Assembly: GCA_025738555.1 (NCBI GenBank) | Contig: JAOVFP010000012.1 | Location: 3,348,001 to 3,412,000, forward strand | Direction: 5' to 3' | Origin: Cyathus striatus | Lineage: Eukaryota; Basidiomycota; Agaricomycetes; Agaricales; Nidulariaceae | Length of the DNA: 64,000 nt | In this document: positions 47,142 to 59,005 of the stretch, piece by piece | Position numbering within the stretch: the stretch's first letter is position 1 | How the letters are laid out: each line of letters starts with the position of its first letter | Made by a program: the position numbers and the translations under genes | Notes under the pieces: model-generated | What the model saw: only the letters and a program-made list of their open reading frames with translations | The model's database searches: none | Told to the model about the DNA's origin: nothing

Positions 47142-49060
47142 ATGGTAGCAATCACCCCTATCGACATGCTTCGGTTCCTTATACTCGTTTTACCTATTAC
47201 TTTACAATCTTTACTAGCAGGTCAAACTTTCGCAGCAACATATGACCTTGCGAAGGATTATTCTGGTATTGATTTCTTCCAAGACTGGGACTTTTTCGAT
47301 GGGTGTTGGTGTTTATTTCAACTAAGTAACTTGGATTCGTCATCTAACTTCTATTAGACGATAATACTACATCTGGAGACGAAGTGTACGGGACTTGGCT
47401 CTGCAAAGTTTTCTGTTGCTCAAACGGCAATACACAGATACTTGAGTGCACAAGCTGCGGCTTCCGCCAACTTAGCTTTCATTGATACACAAACAAAACA
47501 TGCGTTCCTCAAAGTAGACAACATCACAAATGTCCCATTTAACCAAAAACGTAACTCCGTCAAAATTACAACAAAGGCAACTTACGATACGGGAAGTTTA
47601 TGGATTGTGGACGTCTTCCATGCGCCATATGGAGTAGGTTGTTTGTATATCGCTGCCTGTGAACGCTGATCGTTTGGGGTATCGACAGTGCGGCGTTTGG
47701 CCTTCCATGTAAGGCAGCCCACGATTTCTTTTTTGAAAATTCACGCTTACAATTTCAGCTGGTCATGGGCTCCTCAAGTTGGTACCAACTGGCCAGATGG
47801 TGGGTGAGTCTATCTATGGGTTTACATCAACTTCCAGCACTAAGTTCTAACATTCGTTCATGCAGCGGAATCAACACCTTTGAAGCCGTAAACAAAGACA
47901 TATCCAGCCACTCGAGCCTGCATACCAATACAGGATGTAACGCAAATGACTCAAGTCCTAATCAAAGCACCACATCTATTGTCAATACGACGGACTGCGA
48001 CGACCCATCATTAGGCTGTCTCACTACTATTGAAGGCTATTCCTCGTATGGTCCAAATTTCAACACCAGGCGCGGAGGGGTTTTCATTACTGAATATGCT
48101 TCCACTGGAATATCGTAAGCTCGTTTCACCTGAAATATCACGATTCAAAACCGAATAATTGCAGTGTATGGTTCTTCCAACGCGATAGTATTCCATCATC
48201 TGTAAATTCAAGCAGTATCGATACGACTAGCATCGGTACTCCAGTAGCTAATTGGCCTGCCTCAATTTGTGGACCCGATGGCTTCAGTCAAGTCTTCTTG
48301 CCCCAGTCACTTGTTATCGATATTGCTCTTTGTGGCGGTGAGTCTGTTCACGAACGTTGCTCCCGCTAGTGTTGACCTACGCCGCTTAGACCTTGGCAGG
48401 TCGCTCTACAATGAGACATGTCCACCTGGTGACTGTTATTTAAATTCTGTGTTTGGAAATGGTTCCAATTTCGCGGAAGCATACTTCGAAATTGGGTCCA
48501 TTCGAGTGTTCGCATCAAACACTACTACCAGTTTAACTCCTGGAGATGAGGGTGGATTTATTAGTCATACTAAAGGAATAATAATTGGAGGTACTTTAGG
48601 TGCTCTAATTGGCTTCCTTGCCATCTGTTCGGGAGCCTTTGCGGTCTACAAAAGGCGGAAATCTCGTTCCTCGGAGCCTTTACCCGAAGAGGAGTGGCCA
48701 AGACCTGCACCCTTTATCATCACTCAGCCAGAGGGTACATTGTATAACCCCATGTTTTTGCAACCACTTCCGAATTCACCAAGTGAGAAAGCTGCTGGCT
48801 CAAACATGGTAACGAATTCAGGGGATGTATCGAGAAGTCTGGCGACTACTACGGCAGACTTCTCAACTGGTGTAACTACCAATTACACTCCCACGGACAC
48901 GACGGGACTGCTTCATGAACTTGACTCGCTGAGGAGGGAGCTAGCCGAGGTTAGAGCAAGTGCAGTATTGGATCCTCCACCTACGTATTATCGCGGTAGT
49001 GAGGATGGCCACTGAGTGGTGGTTTCGGTTGAGGTCTCGGAATTCTTGTACTGTATCTCA
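46480..49060 (+). repeat. Segmental duplication, copy 1 (GH16 unit)
   Basis: Homologous to 53880-56400, including about 650 bp upstream of the gene (shared GGTTGGTTGAT...TTTTTGTTCTG before the start), all seven introns and the whole coding region. Boundaries are approximate. Confidence 0.8.
47142..49015 (+). CDS. GH16-type transmembrane protein A (nucleophile missing)
   Basis: Exons 47142-47304, 47358-47385, 47438-47633, 47689-47708, 47759-47803, 47866-48114, 48165-48337, 48390-49015; 499 residues, no lesion. Signal peptide at the N-terminus, then YDLAKDYSGIDFFQDWDFFD, FHAPYGCGVWPS and the rest of a laminarinase-like GH16 beta-sandwich; NETCPPGDC near the end of the domain. A membrane helix lies near residues 354-377 (IIIGGTLGALIGFLAICSGA) followed by KRRK and a Pro/Ser-rich cytoplasmic tail with a short coiled coil (LLHELDSLRRELAEVRA). 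In GH16 enzymes the active site is E-I-D-x-x-E; here residues 152-157 are GINTFE, so the nucleophile Glu is Gly and the assisting Asp is Asn. Likely a non-catalytic glucan-binding or sensor-like surface protein; that role is inference. Confidence 0.88.
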
Positions 49061-49699
49061 TTCACATTAGTATCACGACACAAATGATAGTTGGTGATAC
49101 TTGAGGCAACATGTAGGGATCTCGTAAGCAGTAGTATCGGGGTCAAAGTGTACATTTAATGTGCAGCGCAAACACTTTTTAAAGGTGGGCAAACATTTTT
49201 GGTTCTAGTGCAAATATTTCAACCGAGCGCAAGTACATTTCTGTAGCGCAAACTTTTCAGGACTTTTCAAGGCCAGAGCTAAGATTCTTAAGTAAAAAAT
49301 ATTATTTATACAAAGAAGGTGCATACAACTTTTAACTACAATCTGGATGCTACACTAGTTTACATACCGTCCACATAACATAACCTTACCCTGACTCACG
49401 TCACCACCTCCAAAACTTGTCCCCTCGTATCACCCCTCAGAACTACCAAGCAGCCTTCACGGCAAACCTAATACATCAAGCCCAATAATCTATGCATCCC
49501 CCACATCCTTGTCTCTCATGGGAGGCGATACCACTTGATACCACTCCGAAGAATAGGAAACTATCCTGTCTCTGTCTCGCCTTCCCGCACTGCATTGTCG
49601 AACCTTGCACAGGCCTCAAACACCGGAAATGCTTGTATTCATCTCCTACACATTCAACATTATGTTTGCCATATCTTCCTCCGTTGCAAGAAATGTCAC
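49016..49699. other. Intergenic
   Basis: No gene. Around 49150-49260 the word GCGCAAACNTTT recurs several times. Confidence 0.45.
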
Positions 49700-50345
49700 C
49701 TGAGGCTGTACCGTCGAGAAATCCCAACGCGTTGGGTGATCCTTGCCAGAAGCTCCGTGGTTTTCATCGGCGCCATTTGAAAGATTTTAACCGGTTGTGA
49801 ATCATCGACTACATAACCATTAAGAAATGTTCCCTTCAGCTTAACCCCAGTCGTTCCGCCTTTTCCTCCAGCACCGCCACCACCACATATAGGACATCGA
49901 ACTTCATTTCGGAAATTTGACCAAGCATGACGAATGCACCATACCTTTACTACCTTTCCCCGCTACGCCGAACTTCTTTCCTGGCTCTACAAGATCTAGA
50001 TGGACATAAAAGAACGCACCATCCGCCGAATTTCCAAGTGGCGATAATTTTCCTTTCGTAGCCACAATGGTTGAAGAGGGAAACGACCCGGCTCTCTTCC
50101 CATCCCTCCCAACCCACCCGTTCCCCCCTTTCCACCAGGTGTTGCATCTTTGCCAGCGTGATAGGGTACAGCAATAGGCCACTGTGGTTCTAATTGAAAT
50201 AGTTCATCCTTCAATTTCGGCCTTTCGTCGTCTTCGCGATTAGCACCATCCGTCCCCACATCTCTGCGGCCGCCGTTCTAACCTGCACCACCACATCCAC
50301 CGCGATACTTCACACACAAGGTCAATCCCACACCAGTGTTCACTG
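49700..50345 (-). pseudogene. Glycine-rich protein relic
   Basis: Minus-strand fragments read VKYRGGCGGAG, then after a TAG (50278-50280) NGGRRDVGTDGANREDD, DATPGGKGGTGGLGGMG, then in another frame SSTIVATKGKLSPLGNSADG and VHLDLVEPGKKFGVAGKGSKG, then CPICGGGGAGGKGGTTGVKL. Glycine-rich, collagen-like stretches and conserved-looking joins show one former gene, now with stops and frame changes. No family could be named. Confidence 0.5.
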
Positions 50346-51182
50346 TAGAGCAGGCGTTTCGCCTGCACTACAAAAATCGACATATTACAATTTCCATTAC
50401 GTAATCAGCTGATGCGCGCATCGACGCGTTCTCTCACTTTCTCCCTCCAATGCCGACACTTCCACATCGCCTCAACGCCGCAATTACTCAAGATCGTCGG
50501 TATCGCGCACTACCAAGACCCACTAAAATGCGCAGTTTGCTTTACCAAAGGCCGTGTCAGCACCCTATGTCTCCCTCCCCCAAGTTTTACTTTACAAATT
50601 TTCCTTCAATTCATCGGTATGCTTTATGTTTCAAGCTTTTCCTTTTTCTTCCAATAATCTACCATTAATTTCCGATTTATTCAACTATTCCTTATTAAGT
50701 ACTCTCTTTATTTTAGTTTTCTTTAAATATCATGTAACTACTCCCTCCCAATCGAGTTAACATTTGCCCCTTTCTCGACACCTTAGAACACCTCAAGGTC
50801 GAACGGATGTTCACCGACTCGCTTACTAATTTCTTTGTTTAGGCATTAGCGCACCTTTTACCTCTACATCACCCCGCTCTCATAAATCGTGACACTGTTT
50901 TTCTTGATTAGCCAATTTCGCATAACCCGAAGATCGAGGTATCCCCCTTGATATCCTGGATTACCGACATCACCATCACAAGCCTTGTCTGCTGGGCTCT
51001 CCCAGGCTTCACCATCTTTAACCTTGAAAGAAACGATAGGGCAGAAGTCACGAGTTGGGTAGATTTCAATGTCCTGGCATGTCTGTATCGCAATAGATAT
51101 GGGGTGGCGCCTTCTTAATGATAACTTTCTGCGCTACCACGTGAATCTCCACCTTTTTGCAGTATTCGTCTCGCACAATATA
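50346..51182. other. Intergenic, no supported gene
   Basis: A 61-codon minus-strand frame at 50908-51093 has no recognisable motif. Confidence 0.4.
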
Positions 51183-53087
51183 TTAATCATAAGACATTTT
51201 CGAGTTTCCATCAAGCGTAATGACTTGCGGGAAGGAAGGTGCGGCCTTGGGCTCGGCAAATTCTCGCTTGGTCCTCGGTTTCAGATTTGGTGGACTATCA
51301 GTTGCTTTAGCCCTCATCCAATCCATGTACGTGTCAATACCGTGCTGTACAATTACCTCCTTCGGAACGCCTTCGACTACGACAGGAGTAGGAAGCAATT
51401 CCGTAATGGTAGAATCGACCGTTATGATCATCATCGTATTTGCACCCTGCAAGTTTGCAGTCGACGCGAAGTACTGGTACCCATGCGTCTCATAAATGGA
51501 TTTCACAGCGTTGATATCATGTCCATACGAATTTCCCTTTCCATACGAGAAAAACACAGTACCAAGTTTTGGATGAGGACCTTGAGCAGACATCACGTTG
51601 GGGATTGAAACTCCGCATGTCTTCGCATTCTTCGAGCCAGGATATAATGAAGCTTTACTCCCGTGGTGGGTAGCAATAAGGGAGTACATCTTCTCACTCA
51701 TCTTATCATATCCGGGGATGCACTCGTAATTCGCATCTCCTGGATACAGCATTGGCCGGCAAGGAGACGGACCGCCAACCTCCAAAGCAAGTGCCCCATT
51801 GTTGTTCTTATCCCGGATGCCTTTTACGTTCTCCAATTTGCATTGAAGAACACTGCTATTGTTCTGACCCAAGGAATACTTTCCTACATCAGGCGACCAT
51901 CAAACAAGTTCTCCTAATCTACGGATGCGCCTCACCATTTCAAGTACACGGCTCCCCCATGCATTCTTCGGGGCTATCCAGATATGCTTCGCAGGGTTAT
52001 ACTTTGTGTTGGCAACGTTCTTTGCAGAATGGGAGTCGGCGATCCTATAATAACCTCTATCCCAATGCGAGAGGGGAATGGGGACATCATGGTTCATTTT
52101 CAAGTATTTCCCTGCGAGAGCTTCGTAGTCGCGGCCACCTCTTCCAAATCCAAAGTCAGATTGGAAGCGGACTCCATTGGGAGCTGAAACTAGACCTGAG
52201 ATCCTGAAACACGATTATGTGAGTGGGATTATAAATTCAATTAAGAGTATAAGCTTACCTTGACCTACATCTAGAACGCAAAAGTGATTTGCATCGAAGT
52301 CTGACAACCCAGTCAGAAACTCTCGGACCTCGTGGTCTTTCAGCTTCATGAACGCCTTCATACGCTTTTTCAGATTATCCCTCAGCGCGTTAAACCTCCC
52401 AAACACTGCTTTGAGAATCGTTAAACAACTGGCAGCTGAATGCGCTTCTGTACCCCCCGCGCCTTCTGCCCCATTGACTAGAATTTCAATGCTGTCGTCA
52501 ACGTCCTGTAGATCATTCACCGTAGCGTTCATGTCGGCACCAGGGAGATCGGTCGTTTCAATCCCAATATTCGGAACGGGATCAACCGCCAGTACATCGA
52601 TTAGCTCTTCGATGTTGTTCCCAGGAGTGGAAACATCTTGTAACTCGATTCCATCAGGAACTTGAGAAAAGAACTGCAACTTTACAAGTCCAGCAAAAGA
52701 CGGCTTTTTCGGAAGTTTAGGAAGATGCTCATCTAGTTTGGCTCTCGTATGAGCTCAAAGCGTAGCTCTCCACTTCTTGCCATCGAATTTATGGTCCTTG
52801 ATGTTGTCAGTAAAGAGACTGAGAAGGAAGGTTTCAGAGAGGGGGGTTACCTCGGGGAGAATAGGCTTGTACGCCTTGTTCAGTATGTTGGCTCGTTTGT
52901 GTCTATGCTCCTCATAGAGCTCATGCACATTCCTAGCGGCCTCGTTGAACTTTCTGTGAAGTGCTCGAGCCGTCATGTTGATAACGACGTCCCGAGAAAG
53001 AGGGTATTTGGCAATGTGAGCTTCGAAGGAGTCCATTGGCAGCGAGAAGTGTGGAAAGGAATTTTCAGATTGTATATATCCTGTCAT
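51183..53087 (-). pseudogene. Metallo-beta-lactamase-fold protein, two TGA stops
   Basis: Exons 52259-53087 and 51183-52195 join over a 63-nt intron with the frame kept (614 codons including the final stop). Fold signatures: NHFCVLDVGQG, PIPLSHWDRGYY, MLYPGDANYE, LIATHHGSKASLYPG and VFFSYGKGNSYGHD, the set seen in ComEC/Rec2-type metallo-beta-lactamase domains. Two in-frame TGA codons (52755-52757 and 51900-51902) interrupt an otherwise continuous frame. The HxHxDH-type metal motif is altered to HWDRGYY, while the later D and HHGS are kept. The long N-terminal region (residues 1-250) is of unknown type. Probably a recent pseudogene of a fungal MBL family with unknown substrate. Confidence 0.7.
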
Positions 53088-54446
53088 GCATCGAAAAAAT
53101 GCGGCCCTTCAATTTCACCGACTCCAATCGCCCCTGCCCATGAAAGTGTATGTAGAACCGCTGTCGTCCTGGCTCCTGCGGATATAATAAACCTCCCGAG
53201 ACGATCCCGAGACTGCAGATGGTGCCTTGTTAAGCACATAAATGCCTATTGACAGAGTTTCATTTGAGGATGAATCAGATATTCAAGTCTAACATAACCT
53301 CGTAACATCGCCTGAAGGAATGTTCAGTTAATGTTCATTAATATATTGAGAATGTTACAAACTCATAGACAACTCGGAGCGATCTCCCAGGTCCCTACTG
53401 CCGCATACACAACACATAAGTACCTGTCTAGGACTCTAGACCATCGTTTGCTGACCTGTTCAACTTCTTCTGCCTGCAATGTCACTTCTACGCTATTAAG
53501 ACGTTAAATAGTGAAAGTTAGCTGGCTGTTGGGTGACCGGGAGTGCGGTAGTTGGAACAGATGAACGATCGACGGTGCTAAAGGACCGTACCCGTTGGAC
53601 GCGTGGCTACACATGATTACATAAGTTTCCGACGTGGTCACCTGAATATTGAATAGACGCCTAGCGGCCTGCGGTCAACTGCGGTATCGTTCTGTCGTTG
53701 ACTATGGCTATTTATTCGCAACAAGCCCTTCGATTCTCAGAGTCCCAATGAGTGTCTGGTTCTATATTCATTCTCTGTAATTATGACTTTCCCACACCTA
53801 CATAGGAGAGAGAGATCATCATGTGGGTGAATCGAGAGCAAATCGAGAGCTAGGCGACAGCGGCCAGCCTAGACCGGAAAAATAAACACGAGGGTCCCAG
53901 CCTGAATTTCGTAAATCCCCTTTCCTACACGAATCAAACGATTTCAACGAAAAGTGTGGCCAATGGGAGCAAGAAAGTGCCGAGGGGCTCAATCTCACAC
54001 AAATCTCAACAGCAAGCTTAAATAAAGAACTTCGGTTCATACAATATCGAAGCCTCGAAGGAAGAAGCTACCCTCAGGTGAGAGGAAGATCGTTATCACT
54101 GCTTTACCCTACTAATCACTGTAACCGTGTGATCAACTTCACAAATGTGCTTTGAGCACTTGCATGAAGTCGCAAGTACTATATGCCCCTCCGTTGACAG
54201 CCCGTAACACATAACAGTCTGCAAAGTGCTCGGCTTTAAAGCTAGCGCGAGTCAAACCTTCGGCTCAACGGAGCCACTTGCCGAGTCGCGAGATATACTT
54301 GGGAGTTGCTTGGGAAAATATAAGAGGATATAGGCGTTCAACGTTGTCAGCGGTTGGTTGATCTGATTGATTTGATTGAATTTATTGCCCTATAACTTCC
54401 ATGTTTTTGTTCTGCATATATACCTGAAATACTCACCGCTTGATGA
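53088..54446. other. Intergenic
   Basis: No gene. From about 53880 it is homologous to the DNA upstream of GH16-A. Confidence 0.5.
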
Positions 54447-56400
54447 ATGGTAGCGATTACCCCTGCCAATATGTTTCGGTTCCGTACACTCTCTTTAACT
54501 GTCACTTTACAATCTTTACTAGCATGCCAAACTTCCGCAGCAACGTACGATCTGACGAAGGAATATTCTGGCGTTAATTTCTTCCAAGACTGGGACTTTT
54601 TTGATGGGTGTCAGTGTTTATTGCTGCTAAGCTTGCTTGTATTCGTCTCATCTAACTTCTATTAGACGATAATACTACTTTTGGGGATGAAACGTACGAG
54701 ACTTTGTAGCCCTTCTGTATATTTTTCGTTGCTGATGGAGCGATAACTGATAGATACCTGGGTGCACAAGCTGCTGCTTTAGCCAACCTAACGTTCGTTG
54801 ATACCCACACGAAACGTGCGTTCATCAAAGTAGACAACAACACAAACGTCCCTTTTAACCAAAAACGTAACTCCGTCAAAATCACAACAAAGGCAACTTA
54901 CGATATGGGGAGCCTGTGGATTGTGGACGTTTTCCATGCGCCATATGGAGTATGTTGCTTGTATATCACTGTCCGTTAACGCTGATCGTTTTTTGGTATC
55001 GACAGTGCGGCGTTTGGCCTTCCATGTAAGTCAACCCAGTACTTGTGTGAAAACCTGCGCTTACTGTTTTAGATGGTCATGGGCTCTTCAAGTCGGTAGT
55101 GGCAGCTGGCCAGAAGGTGGGTGAGTTCATCAATAGTTTTACCTCAACTTCTCTGCACTAAGTCCTAACGTCTATTCATGTAGCGGAATTAACACGTTCG
55201 AAGCTGTAAACCAAGACATATATAGCCACTCGAACTTGCACACTAATACAGGATGCAATGCAAATGACTCAAATTCTAATCAAAACACCGCATCTATTGT
55301 CAATACAACAGACTGCAGCGACCCATTATTAGGCTGCCTCACTACTATTGCTGGCCATTCCTCGTACGGCCCAGATTTCAATAGCAGGGGTGGAGGTGTT
55401 TTCATTACTGAATATGCTTCCACTGGAATTTCGTAAGTTCATTTCACCTGAAGAATCACGATACTGTCACTGAATAATTGTAGTGTATGGTTCTTCAACC
55501 GCGATAGCATTCCATCGTCTGTAAATTCAAGCAGTATTGACACGTCTAAGATTGGTACTCCGGTAGCCAATTGGCCTGCCTCAATTTGTGGACCCGATGG
55601 CTTCAGTCAAGTCTTCTTGCCTCAGTCACTTGTTATCGATATTGCGCTCTGTGGCAGTGAGTCTATTCACGAACGTTTCTCCCGCCAGTTTTTGATATAC
55701 GATTTAGGCCTGGGCTCATCGCTCTACAATGAGACATGTCCACCTGGAAATTGTTATACAAATACCGTGGCCGGAAATGGTTCCAATTTCGCCGAGGCAT
55801 ACTTCGAAATCGACTCGATTCGAGTGTTCACATCAAACACCACTACCAGCATAACTCATGAAGACGATAGTCCGGTTCGCCATACCAAAGGAATAATAAT
55901 AGGAATCACATTGGGTACTCTATTCGGCGTCCTTGCGATCTGTTCAGGAGCCTATATAGTCTACAAACGGCGGAAATCTCGTTCCTCAGAGCCTGTACCT
56001 GAAGAGGAGTGGCCAAGACCTGCACCCTTTATCACCACTCGAGCTGAGGGTAGTAACACATTGTACAATCCCATGTTTGTGCAACCACTTCCGAGTTCTC
56101 TGAGCGAGAAAACTGCGGGCTTGGACATGGTAACGACTTCAGGAGATGGCTCGAGAAGTCCGGCGACTACTACGGCGGACTTTTCCATTGCTGGTGCAAC
56201 TGCTACCCCAGTGGACACGGCGAGATTGCTTGATGAACTTGATTCGCTGAGGAGGGAGCTAGCAGAGGTTAGGGCGAGTGCAGTGTTGGATCCTCCACCT
56301 ACGTATTATCGCGGTAGTGAGGGTGGTCACTGAGTAGTCGTTTTAGTTGACACTACGGAATTCTTGTATTGTATTTCATTAGCATCAGTAGTGACAAGAT
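53880..56400 (+). repeat. Segmental duplication, copy 2 (GH16 unit)
   Basis: Pairs with 46480-49060. The copies are about 7.4 kb apart in direct orientation and enclose the MBL and glycine-rich relics. Confidence 0.8.
54447..56333 (+). CDS. GH16-type transmembrane protein B (nucleophile missing)
   Basis: Exons 54447-54609, 54666-54693, 54754-54949, 55006-55025, 55073-55120, 55184-55432, 55484-55656, 55708-56333; 500 residues. Every exon length equals that of copy A except exon 5, one codon longer. Signal peptide, GH16 domain (YDLTKEYSGVNFFQDWDFFD, FHAPYGCGVWPS, ALCGSLGSSLYNETCPPGNC), membrane helix (IIIGITLGTLFGVLAICSGA), KRRK stop-transfer and a Pro/Ser-rich tail ending in LLDELDSLRRELAEVRAS and PPPTYYRGSEGGH. 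The active-site stretch is GINTFE as in copy A, so the nucleophile loss predates the duplication. Both copies keep open frames and a nearly identical tail, which argues for a retained, non-catalytic role. Confidence 0.88.
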
Positions 56401-56532
56401 GTAGGGATCTGAATCTCGTAAATACTAGATGTGTAACGATCATCTTTGAGAACTCAGTATTAACAGGTAAGAACTGCGATTAGCTCCTAATTCTAGTGCA
56501 GAGACTAAAAACACATAATGTTATCATACGAT

Positions 56533-58136
56533 TCAGTACGAATTGAGGAGATCTATGAAATATTTATCGTAATCTTTCCCAGGTTCATGGTTTATTCTCA
56601 AAATTCTCGCAACTATTTCACGATACTGTGCAGGCACAAATGGCTTCCAAGTGGACGACTCTTGGTCCTTATAGTATTCTATGCCTTTGATGAATGAATA
56701 GAAATGTAGATTCGGAAAATAGGTCGAAACGGTTTCTTCAAGAAGTCCGCGAAGTTGCTGTGTCGAATCCTGGCAGAAAAGGGCCAATTCATGTTCGTGG
56801 GCAACATATGTCGATAAGAATTGTAGACGCCGCAGTTTGAGAAGCGGTCCGTGAACTTTTAAAGCTTCAATAAGTGTCTAAAATATTGGGTTAGTACATT
56901 AATGAAGGTACAGATAACAATCATACATATGGAACTGCATTATCTTTATAGCAATCCATTTTGTATCCTTCTCCGATACGAAATGATAGATGTTCAAGAT
57001 TTGGAAAATTCTCCCATATGCAGAAGAAGCGCAGTGGCACTGTCAATGCTCGAATTTGTGATGAACTGTGCTTCATAGAAGCCTCTATAGCAGTTGGGAA
57101 AATATCGAAAATTTTCTCGATTATGAGCTCTTCGATCGACCTGTCAGAACATAGAAAACTTTGAAGAAAGCGTCGAGAGACGTCGAAAAAGGCGACGCAT
57201 TTCAAGTTAGGAAAGCAATCACTTGGAATGTCATCATCATGCTTTATTAAGCATTGAGCGTCGAAGTCCTGAAGAAGTGGTATGTGCTTAAATGACTGGA
57301 ATATCTTATTACGTTCGGGTCGAGGAGATAAATCTGATGGTAACAAATGAAGGGTCTTCAGCTGAAGTGGTTGATTTCCTCGATTTGATATGTAGGACAA
57401 AAAATCTCTAGTGTTCAGCGTTAGAGTCTTCAATGGAGCGCTAATGATATATTTCGTTAGACTCAGTTCCCAATTTATAGGATAAATGTTTAATTCCTCC
57501 AGCTTCAAACCCATTAGGTTGTCCTGCAAATAAGACGCCGAAAGTTCGTTATTTAGAGAACATTGATACCCAAACGTTAAAGATCGAAGGTGTGGCAGTG
57601 AAATAATAGCTTTTACGGCTCTCTTGTCTATAGTCATCCAAGAGAAGCTAAGTGATTCCAAATTTTGCATGAAGGGAATTGCTTTCAAGAACATTCCAAT
57701 GAACGCGTCCATGATTCTCGAAGGAAGTTCGGGGTTATTAAATGACATGCACATCCGTTTCACGTGAGGTGTCAATGAGAGAGCAGTCTTTTGGTTTTTA
57801 ATCAAGTTGCGACAAAACGTAGTGCAGGTGGTTGTTGTGGATTTCGTGTTGCCACTAGTGGAGGCTACGTCGATCTCGAGAGAACAATACAGGCGGGGTA
57901 ACGCTAGCGCGCAGAAGTACTTGCATACAAGAGCTAAATTCGAAAGGATTCGTTTTGACTCTATTTCAGTTATATCATCATTCGGAGTGAGATAGTCATA
58001 TATGTGGATGTAAATCTCGTTGGGGATAGGCGGAAGTGGCTGACACCCATTGCTACGCTCTGGACCTGAGGAACATTTAAGATGAGCAATTATGTTACTG
58101 TGTCTTTGAAAACTTACTGTTCCAGTGAAAAGACAT
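56533..58136 (-). CDS. F-box / LRR-like protein B
   Basis: Exons 58118-58136 (MSFHWN), 56927-58065 and 56533-56877; 500 residues, no lesion. F-box-like start LPPIPNEIYIHIYDYLTPNDD with LALVCKYFCALALPRLYCSL, then leucine-rich repeats (LPHLRSLTFGY, LMGLKLEELNIYP, FPNLKCVAFFDV, FPNLEHLSFRIG). Intron positions and the 19-nt first exon equal those of F-box A at 19349-21031. Presumed SCF substrate receptor by family; target unknown. Confidence 0.8.
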
Positions 58137-58261
58137 TTGAATATGTGTACAGTCGAGCGGAAGAAAGAATTGGACTAGTAGGTACTTAGTTGACGTAGCA
58201 AGTTGGTTGAGTTTTAAGTATGACGTGGCGGCGCTTTGATATTATAATTACGTACTTACGT

Positions 58262-58986
58262 AAATAATCTCCGACTCAATCCCCGATATTCTTCTAATTC
58301 GAACCTATCTTTCACTGCTAGCCAGCAACTATTTTGCGGTTGGCAAAATCCATACAAAACTGACCTCAATAACTATAAATATTAACATACAATATTCCCT
58401 GTAGTAAAATGATGGCTATTGTCAAGTGCAAAATCTGTGACACATGCTACCTTTTGTACATATTTTGCATTAATACAAATGTATCTTTTTGTTCTAATTT
58501 TAGCTTGATCAAAACTGGTGTAAAAGTCAACATTTTGCACAAGTTTTACTTCTGTGAAAATGTTTAATTTTGCCAATAAATTTTGATAGGCTCAAAACAT
58601 TGTTTCTTAAATTAACAGATTCAACACTTCTGTCATTTTAAGAAAAAAGGTTTTGCACCTGTCAAAATGCACTGGCAAAATTAAACATTTTCACAGAAGT
58701 AAAACTTGCACAAAATGTTGACTTTTGCACCAGTTTTGATCAAGCTAAAATTAGAACAAAAAGATACATTTGTATTAATGCAAAATATGTACAAAAGGTA
58801 GCATGTATCACAGATTTTGCACTTGACAATAGCCATCATTTTACTACAGGGAATATTTTATGTCAATATTTATAGTTATTGAGGTCAGCTTTGTATGGAT
58901 TTTGCTAACCGCAAAATAGTTGCTGGCCAGCAGTGAAAGATAGGTTCGAATTAGAAGAACATCGGGGATTGAGTCGGAGATTATTT
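58262..58986. mobile_element. 725-bp fold-back element
   Basis: Two inverted arms of about 315 bp (58262-58577 and 58672-58986) differ by only a few bases and are separated by a 94-bp loop. Outer end AAATAATCTCCGACTCAATC, inner end at TTTAATTTTGCCA. AT-rich with repeated TTTTGCAC/CAAAATG words and no coding capacity. No clear target duplication. It could be a fold-back transposon or a source of a long hairpin RNA. Confidence 0.82.
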
Positions 58987-59005
58987 TGCTGAATGATGTA
59001 GCACC
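58985..59005 (+). repeat. 21-bp fragment of the Tc1-type TIR
   Basis: TTTGCTGAATGATGTAGCAC plus one C is identical to an internal part of both ends of the Tc1-type element at 21362-22970. It begins exactly at the outer edge of the fold-back element. Confidence 0.7.

Noticed and set aside
10594..52757. Recoding of TGA (for example as Trp or selenocysteine) to explain the interrupted frames
   Set aside because: TAA and TAG interruptions also occur, TGA is used as the normal stop in intact genes such as DLD1 and both GH16 genes, and no selenocysteine-type hairpin was apparent.
51183..53087. Bacterial competence (ComEC) gene by transfer
   Set aside because: Only the MBL motifs are shared; the gene has a fungal-type intron and no competence-channel membrane domain.
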